64,000 nucleotides of DNA from Acidobacteriota bacterium (GCA_003010405.1 PJLO01000007.1:62001-126000); one strand, 5' to 3'. Positions 47,332 through 56,722 are shown, numbered from the stretch's first letter. The notes: generated by a model from the letters alone, not told the origin. A program made the numbers and translations.

Positions 47332-47961
47332 ATGAAGCGAATTGGCTATGTGGTTGCGATTCTGGGCGTGCTGGTTCCCGCTGCGTTCGCGCGCGATTTC
47401 GGTATGCCGAAGCTGGTTCCGGCAACCTCCATGACCTTCAAGGACCCGCATCCAGAGGAGAAAGTCACGTTCGGTGTCGATCCCTATGACACGCCGCAGA
47501 AGGCCTCGCTTTTCCGTTCTGCGGTGTTGCAGCACTTAATACTGCCGGTTCTCGTCGTGTTTACCAATGATGGCGATGAAACCGTCGTTTTGACTCGCGC
47601 GAACTTTCAACTTGTAACCCGTGATCGCGCCAAGGCCGAACCCTATTCGCTCAGCGATCTGCGTCGAGTCCTTACCTCGGTGACTGCGCCGGGCTCCCGC
47701 CCGCAGGACAGATTGCCGATTCCCGCCCCGGGCAGAGGCAAGGCGCACGGCGGACTTTCGCAGAGCGAGATGGATGAACTGGAACGTGCCAGCTTCGCCG
47801 CCCGTGCCGTGGAACCTCATTCCTCGCAGCAGGGCTTCCTCTTTTTCGATATCAGCGGTCTCAACGATCCAGCTAGGGGGGCTCGCCTCTATGTCACCGG
47901 AGTCAATGACGCAAAAGGCCACGAGCTGATGTACTTCGAAGTGCCACTGAGCAAGGAATAG
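47332..47961 (+). CDS. Secreted protein of unknown function
   Basis: 209 residues with a signal peptide (MKRIGYVVAILGVLVPAAFA). The body is beta-rich: KVTFGVDPYDTPQKASLFR, LILPVLVVFTNDGDETVVL, and QQGFLFFDISGLND. No family recognised. TATAAT (47319-47324) lies 7 bases before the ATG and no Shine-Dalgarno is present, so the mRNA is probably leaderless. The frame is open far upstream, antisense to waaA, which is rejected. Confidence 0.72.
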   Translation: MKRIGYVVAILGVLVPAAFARDFGMPKLVPATSMTFKDPHPEEKVTFGVDPYDTPQKASLFRSAVLQHLILPVLVVFTNDGDETVVLTRANFQLVTRDRAKAEPYSLSDLRRVLTSVTAPGSRPQDRLPIPAPGRGKAHGGLSQSEMDELERASFAARAVEPHSSQQGFLFFDISGLNDPARGARLYVTGVNDAKGHELMYFEVPLSKE

Positions 47962-48011
47962 GCAGCTTCGGCAAAAGTAGAGGGTCTTGAAACCTGCGCT
48001 TGCCCACCCGT

Positions 48012-48017
48012 TATAAT
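48012..48017 (+). promoter_or_regulatory. TATAAT box 9 bases before gatB
   Basis: TTGAAA at 47987-47992 and TATAAT at 48012-48017 are separated by 19 bases. Transcription would begin only a few bases before the gatB ATG, yet a GGAGAG lies between. Either a very short leader or a second upstream promoter is used. Confidence 0.5.
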
Positions 48018-48026
48018 CGGAGAGAT

Positions 48027-49502
48027 ATGGCGATCGCGACGAAAAAATCGGTGGACCTTCTGTCGAAGTACGAGTCGGTGATTGGTCTTGAAGTGCATGT
48101 GCAGTTGCTGACCAAAACCAAAATCTTTTGTGGCTGCCCCAACATCTTTGGCTCCGAGCCCAACTCCAATGTGTGCCCGGTCTGCCTCGGAATGCCGGGA
48201 GCGCTTCCGGTTCTGAACGAGCAGGCTGTGGAATTTGCGGTCAAGGCCTCGCAGGCTCTCAACCTCAAGGTGAATGAGACCTCGATCTTCTCCCGCAAGA
48301 ATTACTTCTACCCCGATCTGCCCAAGGGATACCAGATCAGCCAGTTCGACAAGCCGCTCTCCGAGCACGGCTACATTGAGGTCACAGCCGCCGAAGGCAC
48401 CAAGAAGCGCATTGGCATCACCCGCCTGCACATGGAAGAGGACGCGGGCAAATCCATGCACGATGGCTTTGTCGACTCCGACTGCAAGACCTACGTGGAC
48501 CTCAACCGCACCGGAACCCCGCTTGCCGAAATCGTCTCCGAGCCTGAAATCAGCACTCCGGAAGAGGCCTACGAGTACCTCACCCGGCTCAAGGAAATCA
48601 TCCTCTACACCGGCGTCAGCGACTGCAACATGGAAGAAGGTTCCTTGCGCTGCGATGCCAATGTCTCTATCCGTCCTCGCGGCCAGAAGACGCTCGGAAC
48701 TAAGGTTGAAATCAAGAACGTAAACTCCTTCCGCTTCGTGAAGCAGGCGCTCGAATACGAGATCGAACGCCAGACCGAAGTGCTCGAAGATGGTGGCACT
48801 ATCCAGCAGGAAACTCGCCTCTACAACCCCGGCGAGGGTCGCACCTACACCATGCGCACCAAGGAACGGGCGCACGATTACCGCTATTTCCCTGAGCCCG
48901 ACCTGCTCCCGCTGATCGTCGATCAGGCAAAACAGGACGCAATCCGTGCCACTCTTCCCGAGCTTCCCGAGGCCAAGCGCCAGCGCATGATTGCCGAATA
49001 CGGACTGACCGAAGGCGATGCGGCCATGCTCACCGCGACTCGCGCTCGTGCCGATGCATTTGAGAGTGAAGCGAAGAAAGCCAAGTCCGCTAAGCGCCTG
49101 GCCAACATCGTAATCAGCGAACTCCAGGGCCGCCTCAAGGCCGCCGGACTCGAACTCGAAGACTCTCCCGTAACCATGGAGGGCGCTCGTGTTTCCGCCG
49201 ACCTGCTGGAGGCGGGTACCATAAGCTCCAAGATTCTCAAGGAACTCTACGACCACGCCTTCGAGCAGAAAGTGGATTTCCCCGTAATCTACGAGAAGGA
49301 AAAGCCGCAGCAGATTACCGACACCGCCGAGATCGAAAAGATGATCGACGAGGTGCTGGCCGCCAGCCCCAAACAGGTTGAGCAGTACCGCGCCGGAAAA
49401 ACGACCATGATCGGATTCTTTGTCGGCCAGGTAATGAAGGCCTCGAAGGGGAAAGCCAATCCCGCAGTTTTGAACGAACTGCTTGTGAAGAAGCTGAGCT
49501 AA
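48027..49502 (+). CDS. gatB: Aspartyl/glutamyl-tRNA amidotransferase subunit B
   Basis: 491 residues. VIGLEVHVQLLTKTKIFC, the Cys motif with CPVCLGMPGALP, then FSRKNYFYPDLPKGYQISQ, HMEEDAGKS and FRFVKQALEYEI identify GatB. The C-terminal YqeY-like tail domain ends in FFVGQVMKASKGKANP. In the GatCAB complex it converts Glu-tRNA(Gln) or Asp-tRNA(Asn). gatA and gatC are not next to it. The amidase at 57718 is a different enzyme. GGAGAG three bases upstream and ATG 48027 give the start. Confidence 0.96.
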   Translation: MAIATKKSVDLLSKYESVIGLEVHVQLLTKTKIFCGCPNIFGSEPNSNVCPVCLGMPGALPVLNEQAVEFAVKASQALNLKVNETSIFSRKNYFYPDLPKGYQISQFDKPLSEHGYIEVTAAEGTKKRIGITRLHMEEDAGKSMHDGFVDSDCKTYVDLNRTGTPLAEIVSEPEISTPEEAYEYLTRLKEIILYTGVSDCNMEEGSLRCDANVSIRPRGQKTLGTKVEIKNVNSFRFVKQALEYEIERQTEVLEDGGTIQQETRLYNPGEGRTYTMRTKERAHDYRYFPEPDLLPLIVDQAKQDAIRATLPELPEAKRQRMIAEYGLTEGDAAMLTATRARADAFESEAKKAKSAKRLANIVISELQGRLKAAGLELEDSPVTMEGARVSADLLEAGTISSKILKELYDHAFEQKVDFPVIYEKEKPQQITDTAEIEKMIDEVLAASPKQVEQYRAGKTTMIGFFVGQVMKASKGKANPAVLNELLVKKLS

Positions 49503-49512
49503 TGTTCACTTT

Positions 49513-49547
49513 TCACATTCGCGCCAGCGGCAGGCGTGGATGTGGGA
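49513..49547 (-). repeat. Degenerate REP-like hairpin, inverted
   Basis: Read on the minus strand this resembles the 43310 hairpin. Its stem has arms 49514-49525 and 49533-49544 with mismatches and a 7-base loop AGCGGCA. It lies just past the gatB stop and may also help end transcription. Confidence 0.5.
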
Positions 49548-49717
49548 CACGCTGGTGGATCGATGGAACACGTTCCCGGAGTCGGAAGGAACCGAATCTG
49601 GGCCACCCGTCCAGATTTATGAGAAAGCGTTGTTCAGGTAGGGTGATCCAATGGATTTGAGGCTGTGCTACTCTGCCTTTCATAGCTGGAGAAGCGAGAA
49701 GTTCTAAAGGAGAAGGG

Positions 49718-50413
49718 ATGCGCTTGCTTTGCTGTTCCGTCCTGTTGAGCTTTGGCCTTTGCTCGTCCTTCGCTGCTACTGCACCAACGAAAGAAACACC
49801 TCACTTGCAGTTTGTGCAGGAGTACGAACGAGGCCTCTCGTCTATGAGAGAGATTCACTCTTCGTGTCAGTCAGAGATGGCGCCCACCGAATATAGTTCT
49901 GTGTTTGAAAATGCCATTCATTGCAGCACAGCGCTTCAATTAGAAAGGCGTTTGCAGATTCGCCGCCTTAACCAGATGCATCTCGGTGGTCAGTTCAAAA
50001 CCCTTATCCCTTTTCTGACCTCAACCTACCAGAGCCAAATCGAACTTTATCAGCGACTGATCATCATCTCCACCGCAATGCTGTCGGAGCCCAAGCCGGG
50101 GGTTGATTATGGAAAGCTGGCAGCAGAGGTCCCTGAAATACAAGCGAAGTTGGAATTTTTAGATAAAGCAATTTTTGAAGTTGTTCCTTTGGTAGCGGCA
50201 ACGCTGATCGATCCGAAGCCAGATTCGAAGAATTATGTGAACCACCTACTGATTTCTCAAGCAGAAAAAGCGTCCCTTGTAAGCGACATTGATAGGGATT
50301 TCGGAAAGTGGATGTACGAGAAGAATCCCGACTACAGTTCGGCTGCGGCAAAAATACTCAAAACCTTTTTAGAGGAAAAGGGCTTCAAGTGCTCCGACGA
50401 GCCTTGGGAGTAA
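49718..50413 (+). CDS. Secreted helical protein of unknown function
   Basis: 231 residues. Signal peptide (MRLLCCSVLLSFGLCSSFAA), then a mostly helical body with QFVQEYERGLSSMREIHSSC, RRLQIRRLNQMHLGGQFKTL and KPGVDYGKLAAEVPEIQAKL. Four cysteines remain in the mature part. GGAGAAGGG directly before the ATG supports the start. The codons are less GC-rich than those of gatB or treZ, a sign of an accessory gene. I recognise no family. Confidence 0.6.
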   Translation: MRLLCCSVLLSFGLCSSFAATAPTKETPHLQFVQEYERGLSSMREIHSSCQSEMAPTEYSSVFENAIHCSTALQLERRLQIRRLNQMHLGGQFKTLIPFLTSTYQSQIELYQRLIIISTAMLSEPKPGVDYGKLAAEVPEIQAKLEFLDKAIFEVVPLVAATLIDPKPDSKNYVNHLLISQAEKASLVSDIDRDFGKWMYEKNPDYSSAAAKILKTFLEEKGFKCSDEPWE

Positions 50414-50590
50414 TTGCTCCTAAAGGTGCCATGGTGGAGAAGGAAGGTTGCTGTTCAGTTTCATTCGGAAACCCCGCTGCACGGATGCCGAGGTCACAAA
50501 TGCGGTGGGCGGGTGCCTTAGGTTTTCGCCCGTTTTTGGCAATAACCAGGGAAACAACCCCCTCGTCCAAGCGCCGTTCTGCTCTGGTCC

Positions 50591-52381
50591 TCACAGCTCT
50601 ACGAGACACACCTCCTGCGGAACCGTTCTGGAGCCAGTGCGCACGTAAACCTTGGTCCCGTACCCATCCTGCTCGTTTTCCATTTTCAAATCCCAGTCCT
50701 CACCCGGCGTAAAGCTCGCTTTGCACCTGAAATTTGCTGCAATCCGCAGCCGCGGAGATTCGGCGGGTATCTGTACTGTCAACAGGCCTTCGGCGGCCCA
50801 TTCCGCGCGTGCGGTGCGCGGGCCGGGCATGACATATTCGCGGCGGAGTCTGAGCAGGGCGCGGTACCAGGCCAGCATGTCGAGATTTTCAGGTTTTTGC
50901 GGCCACCCGAGCCGTGAGCGTTCAAAAGTCGCGGGATCTTGCGGATCGGGGACGTGGGTCCAGCCGAACTTGGCGACCTCGCGTGGGCGGCCCTCGGAGA
51001 CGGCTTTCTGAATAATTGGGTCCCCGAAGTCGGTGAAGAACTGCCATGGCGCGGGTTCGTCGTACTCCTGACCCATAAACAGCAAGGGCGTGTGCGGCGA
51101 GAGCAGGAGCAGCGCGGCTGCCAGTTTACGCGCCCCGGCAGGAGCCAGGCTCGTGAGTCGCTCGCCTAAGGCGCGGTTGCCCACCTGATCGTGATTCTGA
51201 ATGCAGATGATCTGTGATGCAAGGGAAAGCCCTTGGGCCGATCCTCCCCTTGGACGCCCTTGCCAGAACTGAAATGGCTCACCCTGAAAAACATAGGGTT
51301 CGGAGAGTACACGCGGGAGAAAGCCGCAGTCGGCAAAGTCCTGGTAATAGCCGTTGTTTTCGCCCGTGAGCAGGGCGTGGATGCTGTGATGAAAATCGTC
51401 GCTCCAGACGGCGTCTACACCGTAGCCACCCTGATTGGCGGGCAGCACATAGCGCGGTTCGTTCTCATCGGTTTCGACTGTCAGGACGATCCTGCGGTGC
51501 GAGTCGGCCCCAAACCGATGAACCCGCTCGGCAATTTCGGCGACGATATGCTGAGGAGAGTCGTCCTTAATGGTCTGCACTGCGTCCAGCCGGAGTCCGT
51601 CGAGGTGGTATTCGCGCAGCCAGTAGAGCGCGTTCTCCACGACGAAGCGCCGCACATGAATGCTGTTGGCATCGTCATAGTTGATTGCCTCTCCCCACGG
51701 AGTCATGTGCTTGCTGGTGAAGTAGGGGCCGAACTGCGAGAGGTAATTGCCCTCGTTCCCAAGGTGGTTGTAGCACACGTCAAGAATGACGGCGAGACCT
51801 CGCTGGTGGGCGGCATCGACAAAGCGGCAAAGCGCCGCAGGGCCTCCATAGTTGGATTGCACGGCGTAGAAACCAACCCCGTCATAACCCCAGTTGCGCG
51901 TTCCGGGCACGGCGTTGACAGGCATCAGTTCGATGGCCGTGACGCCAAGATCGTGCAGGAAGTCCAGCCGTCTGGCTGCCGCGTCAAGTGTACATTCAGG
52001 CGTGAACGTTCCAACGTGCAGCTCATAAAGAACGTAATGTTCCAGAGGAATTCCGTGCCAGAGATCGTCCGTCCAGGGGAAAGATGGATCGACAATCTCG
52101 GTCGGGCCATGTACGCCTTCGGGCAGCAGCCGGGAGACTGGGTCGGGTATGGCAAGCGAACCGGTCACGTACTGGTAGCGATCGCCGGGAGAGGCCGGAA
52201 GAGTGAGGCGCCAGTATCCATCCGGGAGCCGGTGCATGGGGAAATCACGCCTTGGGGCATTGCGGGAACAAAAACGCAATGTAACCGACGACAGGCGCGG
52301 CGCCCAGAGATGAAAGTCCACGAGCCCGTTCCGAACGGTCGCGCCAAGCGGCAGGGAATGAGTGGCCGTGTACACATTCAT
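50591..52381 (-). CDS. treZ: Malto-oligosyltrehalose trehalohydrolase (GH13)
   Basis: 596 residues. An N-terminal beta-sandwich (VDFHLWAPRLSSVTLRF) precedes the GH13 barrel: YELHVGTFTPECT, DVCYNHLGNEGNYL, GLRLDAVQTI with the nucleophile Asp, VETDENEPR with the acid Glu, and QNHDQVGNRA. Releases trehalose from maltooligosyl trehalose in the cytoplasm. Partners treY and treX are not in the window, and a branching enzyme-like GH13 relative cannot be fully excluded. ATG 52381 begins the conserved region. Confidence 0.88.
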   Translation of the reverse strand: MNVYTATHSLPLGATVRNGLVDFHLWAPRLSSVTLRFCSRNAPRRDFPMHRLPDGYWRLTLPASPGDRYQYVTGSLAIPDPVSRLLPEGVHGPTEIVDPSFPWTDDLWHGIPLEHYVLYELHVGTFTPECTLDAAARRLDFLHDLGVTAIELMPVNAVPGTRNWGYDGVGFYAVQSNYGGPAALCRFVDAAHQRGLAVILDVCYNHLGNEGNYLSQFGPYFTSKHMTPWGEAINYDDANSIHVRRFVVENALYWLREYHLDGLRLDAVQTIKDDSPQHIVAEIAERVHRFGADSHRRIVLTVETDENEPRYVLPANQGGYGVDAVWSDDFHHSIHALLTGENNGYYQDFADCGFLPRVLSEPYVFQGEPFQFWQGRPRGGSAQGLSLASQIICIQNHDQVGNRALGERLTSLAPAGARKLAAALLLLSPHTPLLFMGQEYDEPAPWQFFTDFGDPIIQKAVSEGRPREVAKFGWTHVPDPQDPATFERSRLGWPQKPENLDMLAWYRALLRLRREYVMPGPRTARAEWAAEGLLTVQIPAESPRLRIAANFRCKASFTPGEDWDLKMENEQDGYGTKVYVRTGSRTVPQEVCLVEL

Positions 52382-52440
52382 AGGACGAGAGAACGAAGCA
52401 GGAGGTTGGTTTGCTCGTCTGGGAGAAGAACAATAACAGA

Positions 52441-52446
52441 TAGAAT
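52441..52446 (+). promoter_or_regulatory. TAGAAT box 6 bases before maf
   Basis: TAGAAT ends six bases before ATG 52453, and there is no Shine-Dalgarno, so the maf mRNA probably starts at or next to its start codon. Confidence 0.5.
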
Positions 52447-52452
52447 GAGAGC

Positions 52453-53037
52453 ATGTTGATACTTGCTTCCCAGTCGCCAAGGCGCGCCGAGTTGCTGCGC
52501 AATGCCGGGCTCTCCTTTGAGCTTCGTCCTGCGGAAATTGACGAGACCCCATGCGAGGGTGAAGACCCGTTTGAGTACGTGAAGCGGTTGGCGCGCGAGA
52601 AGGCACTGGAGGTGCTGGAATCGGCTCCTGATGGGGCAGTTGTCATCGGGGCGGACACTACGGTCGTGGTTGATGGCGAATGTCTTGGCAAGCCGCTCGA
52701 CGAAGCCGACGCCCGGCGGATGCTCAGTTTGCTGAGCGGGCGCACCCACCAGGTTATGACCGGGGTTTGCGTTGCCCGGCGCGACCCCGACGGCAACGCG
52801 CTGGTCGAGGTAGGGGCCGAGGTCACCGAAGTAAGTTTTGCGGAGATGACCCCCGAGGAGATTACCGCTTACGTCGCATCGGGCGAGCCGATGGATAAAG
52901 CTGGAGCGTACGCGATCCAGGGCCAGGCTTCGCGATGGATACCCCGGATTCAGGGGTGTTACTTCAACGTGGTGGGGCTGCCGGTGGCACGAGTCTGCGC
53001 AATGCTGGCGCGGGCCAGACGAGAAGTTCTCATCTGA
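52453..53037 (+). CDS. maf: Maf-type nucleotide pyrophosphatase
   Basis: 194 residues. [18 protein letters not shown] at the N-terminus, [23 protein letters not shown] and [25 protein letters not shown] are the Maf signatures with active-site Ser, Arg, Glu, Lys, Asp and Gln. Hydrolyses non-canonical or excess nucleoside triphosphates such as dTTP and UTP, and over-expression blocks septation in some bacteria. Divergent from treZ over 71 bases. Confidence 0.95.
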   Translation: MLILASQSPRRAELLRNAGLSFELRPAEIDETPCEGEDPFEYVKRLAREKALEVLESAPDGAVVIGADTTVVVDGECLGKPLDEADARRMLSLLSGRTHQVMTGVCVARRDPDGNALVEVGAEVTEVSFAEMTPEEITAYVASGEPMDKAGAYAIQGQASRWIPRIQGCYFNVVGLPVARVCAMLARARREVLI

Positions 53038-53052
53038 ATTGCGTGCAGGTGC

Positions 53053-53088
53053 AGGTGCTTCACATCTGCCGTGGTTAGCAGATGTGGG
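53053..53088 (+). repeat. REP-like hairpin, CACATCTGC subtype
   Basis: Stem CACATCTGC / GCAGATGTG (53061-53069 with 53078-53086) and loop CGTGGTTA, close to the copy at 13913. The usual GTGCCCC head is changed to GTGCTT. Confidence 0.6.
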
Positions 53089-53102
53089 AAGACAGGACAG
53101 AC

Positions 53103-53150
53103 AGGTGCCCCACCTTCGACGCGCCGCTGTTGCGCGGCTAAGGTGGGAAG
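53103..53150 (+). repeat. REP-like hairpin, CACCTTCG subtype
   Basis: GGTGCCCCA head with outer stem CCCACCTT / AAGGTGGG (53109-53116 with 53140-53147) and a GC-rich inner part with TGTT at the tip. It follows the other subtype by 14 bases, forming a two-hairpin unit between convergent maf and the M20 peptidase gene. Confidence 0.65.
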
Positions 53151-53216
53151 CAATTTCCTTACATCAGCGGTGGTCTTGCTTGCATATCCTGCAGAACCGC
53201 TTCAGCTGCAGGCGAG

Positions 53217-54383
53217 CTATTTCGCCTTTGCCTCAGCCACGCTCGTTATCAATTCCGCCAGTAAAGCGCTGCGCCGGGGCATTTCACGGGCCACCACGAA
53301 CTCGTGTTGTGAGTGGGCTCCGTCGCCTACTGCGCCCAATCCATCGAGGGTTGGGATCCCAAGAGCGGAAGTAAAATTTCCATCCGAGCAACCACCGACT
53401 GAAGCCTCCGCAAGCGGGAATCCGAGCTTCTCTGCAACCTTAGCCGCCAGGCGGTAGAGTCGTACCGTTGCAGCCGAGCGCTCAAAGGGACCGCGTTCCA
53501 TTCCTCCCAAAAGCTGCAGGCGGCACCGCGGATCATGCGGACGAAGGCTGCGGAGTGCAGCATCGGCGCGAGCGGCTTGAGCCGTGGTGAAGAATCTCAC
53601 ATCCAGAACAATTTCCGAAAAATCGGCCACGACGTTCGGGCGAGTGCCTCCCGAAATGAGCCCGGGACTCACTGTGAGTCCGCGCTGCGGGCGCGAGAGG
53701 GCATGGATATCGATTATCTGTCGGGCGGCTTCCACAATGGCCGAGGCTCCACGTTCATAATCGAGTCCGGCGTGGGAAGCCTGGCCATAAATGCGGAGCG
53801 TGTAACGAGCCACGCCTTTGCGGGCGGTTTTGCAGGCGCCATCCGGCGCAGCCGCAGGCTCAAGTACCAGCACCGCGCTGCAGTCAGGAGCCAGACGTTT
53901 GGTGAGCGCCCGCGAGCCCGGGCTGCCAATCTCTTCATCAGGCACCAGCAGAAGGGTGATGGAGCAGGGCAGAGGGCCGCGAGCTTGCAAGGCCTTCATG
54001 GCAAAAAGCGCCTGAACGATTCCGCCTTTCATGTCGAATGCGCCGGGACCGCAAAGCTTTCCGGCTCGCTCGCGCCAGGGCATGGTTTCCAGAGTCCCGA
54101 GAGGATACACCGTGTCCGTATGCCCGAGCAGGAGCACGCGTGGCGAGCGGCGCGGGCCAGGGAAGTCAATCTGCAAAGCAGGCCCGTAGCCGTTGAGCTT
54201 GTGCTGACGGATGCGCGGAGAGAGCGCGGCAAAGTCCGAGGCAATCAATTCGACGAAAGCGGCAACAGCCTCGGGCGAATCGGACGGGGACTCGTGTTCG
54301 ACATAGCGGCGAAGGGTGGAGACCATTTCAGGAAGCTGCGCGTTAAGAGACTTCAAGAGCGGAGATCGAGTGCGTATCGTCAT
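53217..54383 (-). CDS. M20 family metallopeptidase (glutamate carboxypeptidase-like)
   Basis: 388 residues. Metal-ligand motifs LLLGHTDTVYP, GPGAFDMKGG, PDEEIGSPGS (catalytic Glu) and the late His in GAHSQHEFV. The dimerisation lid domain carries YGQASHAGLDYERGASAI. Similar to CPG2-type enzymes that remove C-terminal Glu or process small amidated substrates; no signal peptide is visible, so cytoplasmic. ATG 54383 is preferred over 54413. Confidence 0.88.
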   Translation of the reverse strand: MTIRTRSPLLKSLNAQLPEMVSTLRRYVEHESPSDSPEAVAAFVELIASDFAALSPRIRQHKLNGYGPALQIDFPGPRRSPRVLLLGHTDTVYPLGTLETMPWRERAGKLCGPGAFDMKGGIVQALFAMKALQARGPLPCSITLLLVPDEEIGSPGSRALTKRLAPDCSAVLVLEPAAAPDGACKTARKGVARYTLRIYGQASHAGLDYERGASAIVEAARQIIDIHALSRPQRGLTVSPGLISGGTRPNVVADFSEIVLDVRFFTTAQAARADAALRSLRPHDPRCRLQLLGGMERGPFERSAATVRLYRLAAKVAEKLGFPLAEASVGGCSDGNFTSALGIPTLDGLGAVGDGAHSQHEFVVAREMPRRSALLAELITSVAEAKAK

Positions 54384-54452
54384 AGCAGGTCGTGGCCAGT
54401 CGTGCTTGAACAACTCTGGCTGATATACTTTAGCTTTTCCACGAGATAATCA

Positions 54453-54971
54453 ATGAACGATTTACATCCCGACGCTACCCTTACGCCCGAAGTGCTGGAG
54501 AACTTGCCCCTCGACAGCGTTGCCATTCAAAAAATTCTTCCCCATCGTTACCCATTTCTGCTGATTGACCGGATTGTCGAGCTGGAACGGCGCCAGCGGA
54601 TTGTCGCCATCAAGAACGTGACGATCAACGAAGAGTTTTTTCGGGGGCACTTTCCCGGAAATCCGATCATGCCGGGCGTTTTGATGGTGGAAGCCATCGC
54701 GCAGACCGGGGCCACCCTCCTGATGACCGAGGTTCCGAACCGCGCCCAGATGCTGACGGTATTCACCGGAATCGAGCGTGCGAAGTTTCGCAAACCGGTT
54801 GTCCCTGGCGATCAGCTGAGGATTGAAACCAAGGTGATTGTTTGGCGCAGCACGGCCGTAAAGATGGCAGGCCGAATCACGGTTGATGGCAAGCTGGCCT
54901 GTGAGGCCACCGTAACCTGCCAGCTTGTGAATCTAAAGAAGTCAGCTCCCGAGGAAGCAAAGGCGGAGTAG
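54453..54971 (+). CDS. fabZ: 3-hydroxyacyl-ACP dehydratase FabZ
   Basis: 172 residues. ILPHRYPFLLIDRIVELE and the catalytic block FFRGHFPGNPIMPGVLMVEA (His and Glu) identify FabZ. It removes water from hydroxyacyl-ACP in fatty-acid elongation and balances the hydroxyacyl supply used by LpxA. lpxA begins 2 bases after it, so they are cotranscribed. The N-terminus is about 25 residues longer than in E. coli and the C-terminal tail is acidic. Confidence 0.95.
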   Translation: MNDLHPDATLTPEVLENLPLDSVAIQKILPHRYPFLLIDRIVELERRQRIVAIKNVTINEEFFRGHFPGNPIMPGVLMVEAIAQTGATLLMTEVPNRAQMLTVFTGIERAKFRKPVVPGDQLRIETKVIVWRSTAVKMAGRITVDGKLACEATVTCQLVNLKKSAPEEAKAE

Positions 54972-54973
54972 CC

Positions 54974-55750
54974 ATGCCAGTCCATCCGAGTGCAGTAGTC
55001 GATCCCAGCGTGCGCATTCCGGAATCCTGCACCATCGGACCGTTTTGTTTTGTGGGAGCAGGTGTCGAAATGGGCGAGCACTGCGAACTGGTTTCACACG
55101 TAGTGCTCACCGGGCCGACGAAGATGGGCAGCCACAACCGCATTCAGCCGTTTGCCGCTGTCGGGATGGGGCCGCAGGATCTGTCCTTCAAGAACGAGCC
55201 GACACGGCTGGAGATGGGCGACCACAACGAAATTCGCGAATACGTAACCATTCATCGCGGAACCGTCAAGGGCGGCGGCCTCACGAAGATCGGCTCCAAC
55301 TGCTTGCTTATGGCCTACGCACACATCGCGCATGACTGCTTTATCGGCGACCACGTCATCATGGCCAACGCGGCTACTCTCGCCGGGCACGTATATGTGG
55401 AAGACTGGGCTGTGGTGGGCGCGCTGTGTCCCGTACACCAATACGTGACCGTCGGCACGCATTCCTACGTCGGGGGCGGAACAACCATCACGCAGGACGT
55501 GATGCCGTTCTCGAAAACCTGTGCGGTACGCGACGTCCACGCATACGGCGCAAATTCCATTGGGCTGGAGCGCCGAGGGTTCAGCAAGGAGCGTGTGCGG
55601 GCGATTCAGCGCGCTTTCCGCACTTTGCTCGCCGCCAAGCTCAACACCACGCAGGCGCTGGAACGCATCGAGAGCGCGGGCGCAATGACCGAAGACGTAA
55701 AGCTGCTGGTCGAGTTTATCCGCAAGAGCGAACGCGGAGTGTTGAAGTAG
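54974..55750 (+). CDS. lpxA: UDP-N-acetylglucosamine acyltransferase
   Basis: 258 residues. Left-handed beta-helix built of hexapeptide repeats from PSAVVDPSVRIPESCTIGPF onwards, with NRIQPFAAVGMGPQDLSFK, EIREYVTIHRGT and LMAYAHIAHDCFIGD (catalytic His), then a helical C-terminus. Transfers a hydroxyacyl chain to UDP-GlcNAc, the first step of lipid A synthesis. Follows fabZ directly. Confidence 0.95.
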   Translation: MPVHPSAVVDPSVRIPESCTIGPFCFVGAGVEMGEHCELVSHVVLTGPTKMGSHNRIQPFAAVGMGPQDLSFKNEPTRLEMGDHNEIREYVTIHRGTVKGGGLTKIGSNCLLMAYAHIAHDCFIGDHVIMANAATLAGHVYVEDWAVVGALCPVHQYVTVGTHSYVGGGTTITQDVMPFSKTCAVRDVHAYGANSIGLERRGFSKERVRAIQRAFRTLLAAKLNTTQALERIESAGAMTEDVKLLVEFIRKSERGVLK

Positions 55751-55841
55751 CTCTCCATCTGAGTGAGCGCGTTTCCAGTTAGGCTGCATGGACGCAGCAT
55801 AAGCTAGAGAAGTTCTGGACAAGAAGTCTGAGGAGTTCTTG

Positions 55842-56693
55842 ATGGGGTCACGCCTGGGATTGGTAGCGGGCAATGGAAAGTTTCCCTTTCTGGTGCTGGA
55901 AGCGGCGCGGGCAAAAGGATATGAGGTCGTCGTGGCGGCCATTCGCGAAGAAACCGATCCGGCGATTGAAAAACGCGGGGCGGCTGCCGTGCACTGGCTT
56001 TCTCTGGGCGAACTGACCAAACTGATCAAGATCTTCAAGGCCGAAGGCGTCAGCGAAGCGATCATGGCCGGGCAGGTGAAGCACAAGCAGATCTTCAGCT
56101 CGATCCGACCGGACTGGAAACTGGCCAAGCTGCTGCTGAGCCTGACCACGCGCAACACGGATTCGCTGATTGGCGCGGTGGCCGATGTGCTCTCCGAGGA
56201 AGGAATTCACCTGCAGAGCTCGACTGCCCTTCTTGAGCCGATGCTGGCTCCAGCGGGAGTGCTGACTCGGCGCGCGCCGACCGACCAGGAACAGACCAAC
56301 ATCACATACGGCCGCGGCGTGGCCCATCACGTAGCGCGCTTCGATATCGGACAGACCGTGGTGATTGCCGAAACCGCTTGCGTCGCAATCGAAGCCATGG
56401 AAGGCACCGACGAGGCGATCCTCCGGGCGGGGGCCTTGATGCAGGGCCTGCACGGAGAAGCCAGCACGCTGAGCAGGGCACTGACCGTAGTCAAGGTGGC
56501 AAAGCCGAATCAGGATATGCGTTTCGATGTGCCGGTAGTGGGAATTCACACCATCGAAACCATGGTCAAGGCCGGTGCCAGCTGTCTCGCGCTCGATGCC
56601 AACAAGTGCCTCATGCTGGATCGAGAAAAAATAATCGAAGCCGCAAACCAGGCTGACATAGCCATCGTGGCCGACGAGGTAGTGCATCGCTAG
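55842..56693 (+). CDS. lpxI: UDP-2,3-diacylglucosamine pyrophosphatase LpxI
   Basis: 283 residues. LGLVAGNGKFPFLVLEAARAK, VSEAIMAGQVKHKQIF, ALLEPMLAPAGVLTRRAPT, and IEAMEGTDEAI with DMRFDVPVVG are LpxI (DUF1009) signatures. Cleaves UDP-diacylglucosamine to lipid X in lipid A synthesis, replacing the LpxH used by E. coli. GAGGAG six bases upstream fixes ATG 55842. It completes fabZ-lpxA-lpxI; lpxD, lpxC and lpxB are elsewhere. Confidence 0.94.
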   Translation: MGSRLGLVAGNGKFPFLVLEAARAKGYEVVVAAIREETDPAIEKRGAAAVHWLSLGELTKLIKIFKAEGVSEAIMAGQVKHKQIFSSIRPDWKLAKLLLSLTTRNTDSLIGAVADVLSEEGIHLQSSTALLEPMLAPAGVLTRRAPTDQEQTNITYGRGVAHHVARFDIGQTVVIAETACVAIEAMEGTDEAILRAGALMQGLHGEASTLSRALTVVKVAKPNQDMRFDVPVVGIHTIETMVKAGASCLALDANKCLMLDREKIIEAANQADIAIVADEVVHR

Positions 56694-56722
56694 GCCAAGA
56701 TCGCGCGGGAAGACGGCGGGCG

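Noticed and set aside
47889..49256. 455-codon minus-strand ORF
   Set aside because: Antisense to gatB over nearly its whole length; the product has no family pattern and is an artefact of GC-rich codon use.
51233..52459. 408-codon plus-strand ORF
   Set aside because: Antisense to treZ, whose catalytic motifs are intact.
55094..56158. 354-codon minus-strand ORF
   Set aside because: Spans lpxA and lpxI in antisense; both real genes have full signatures.
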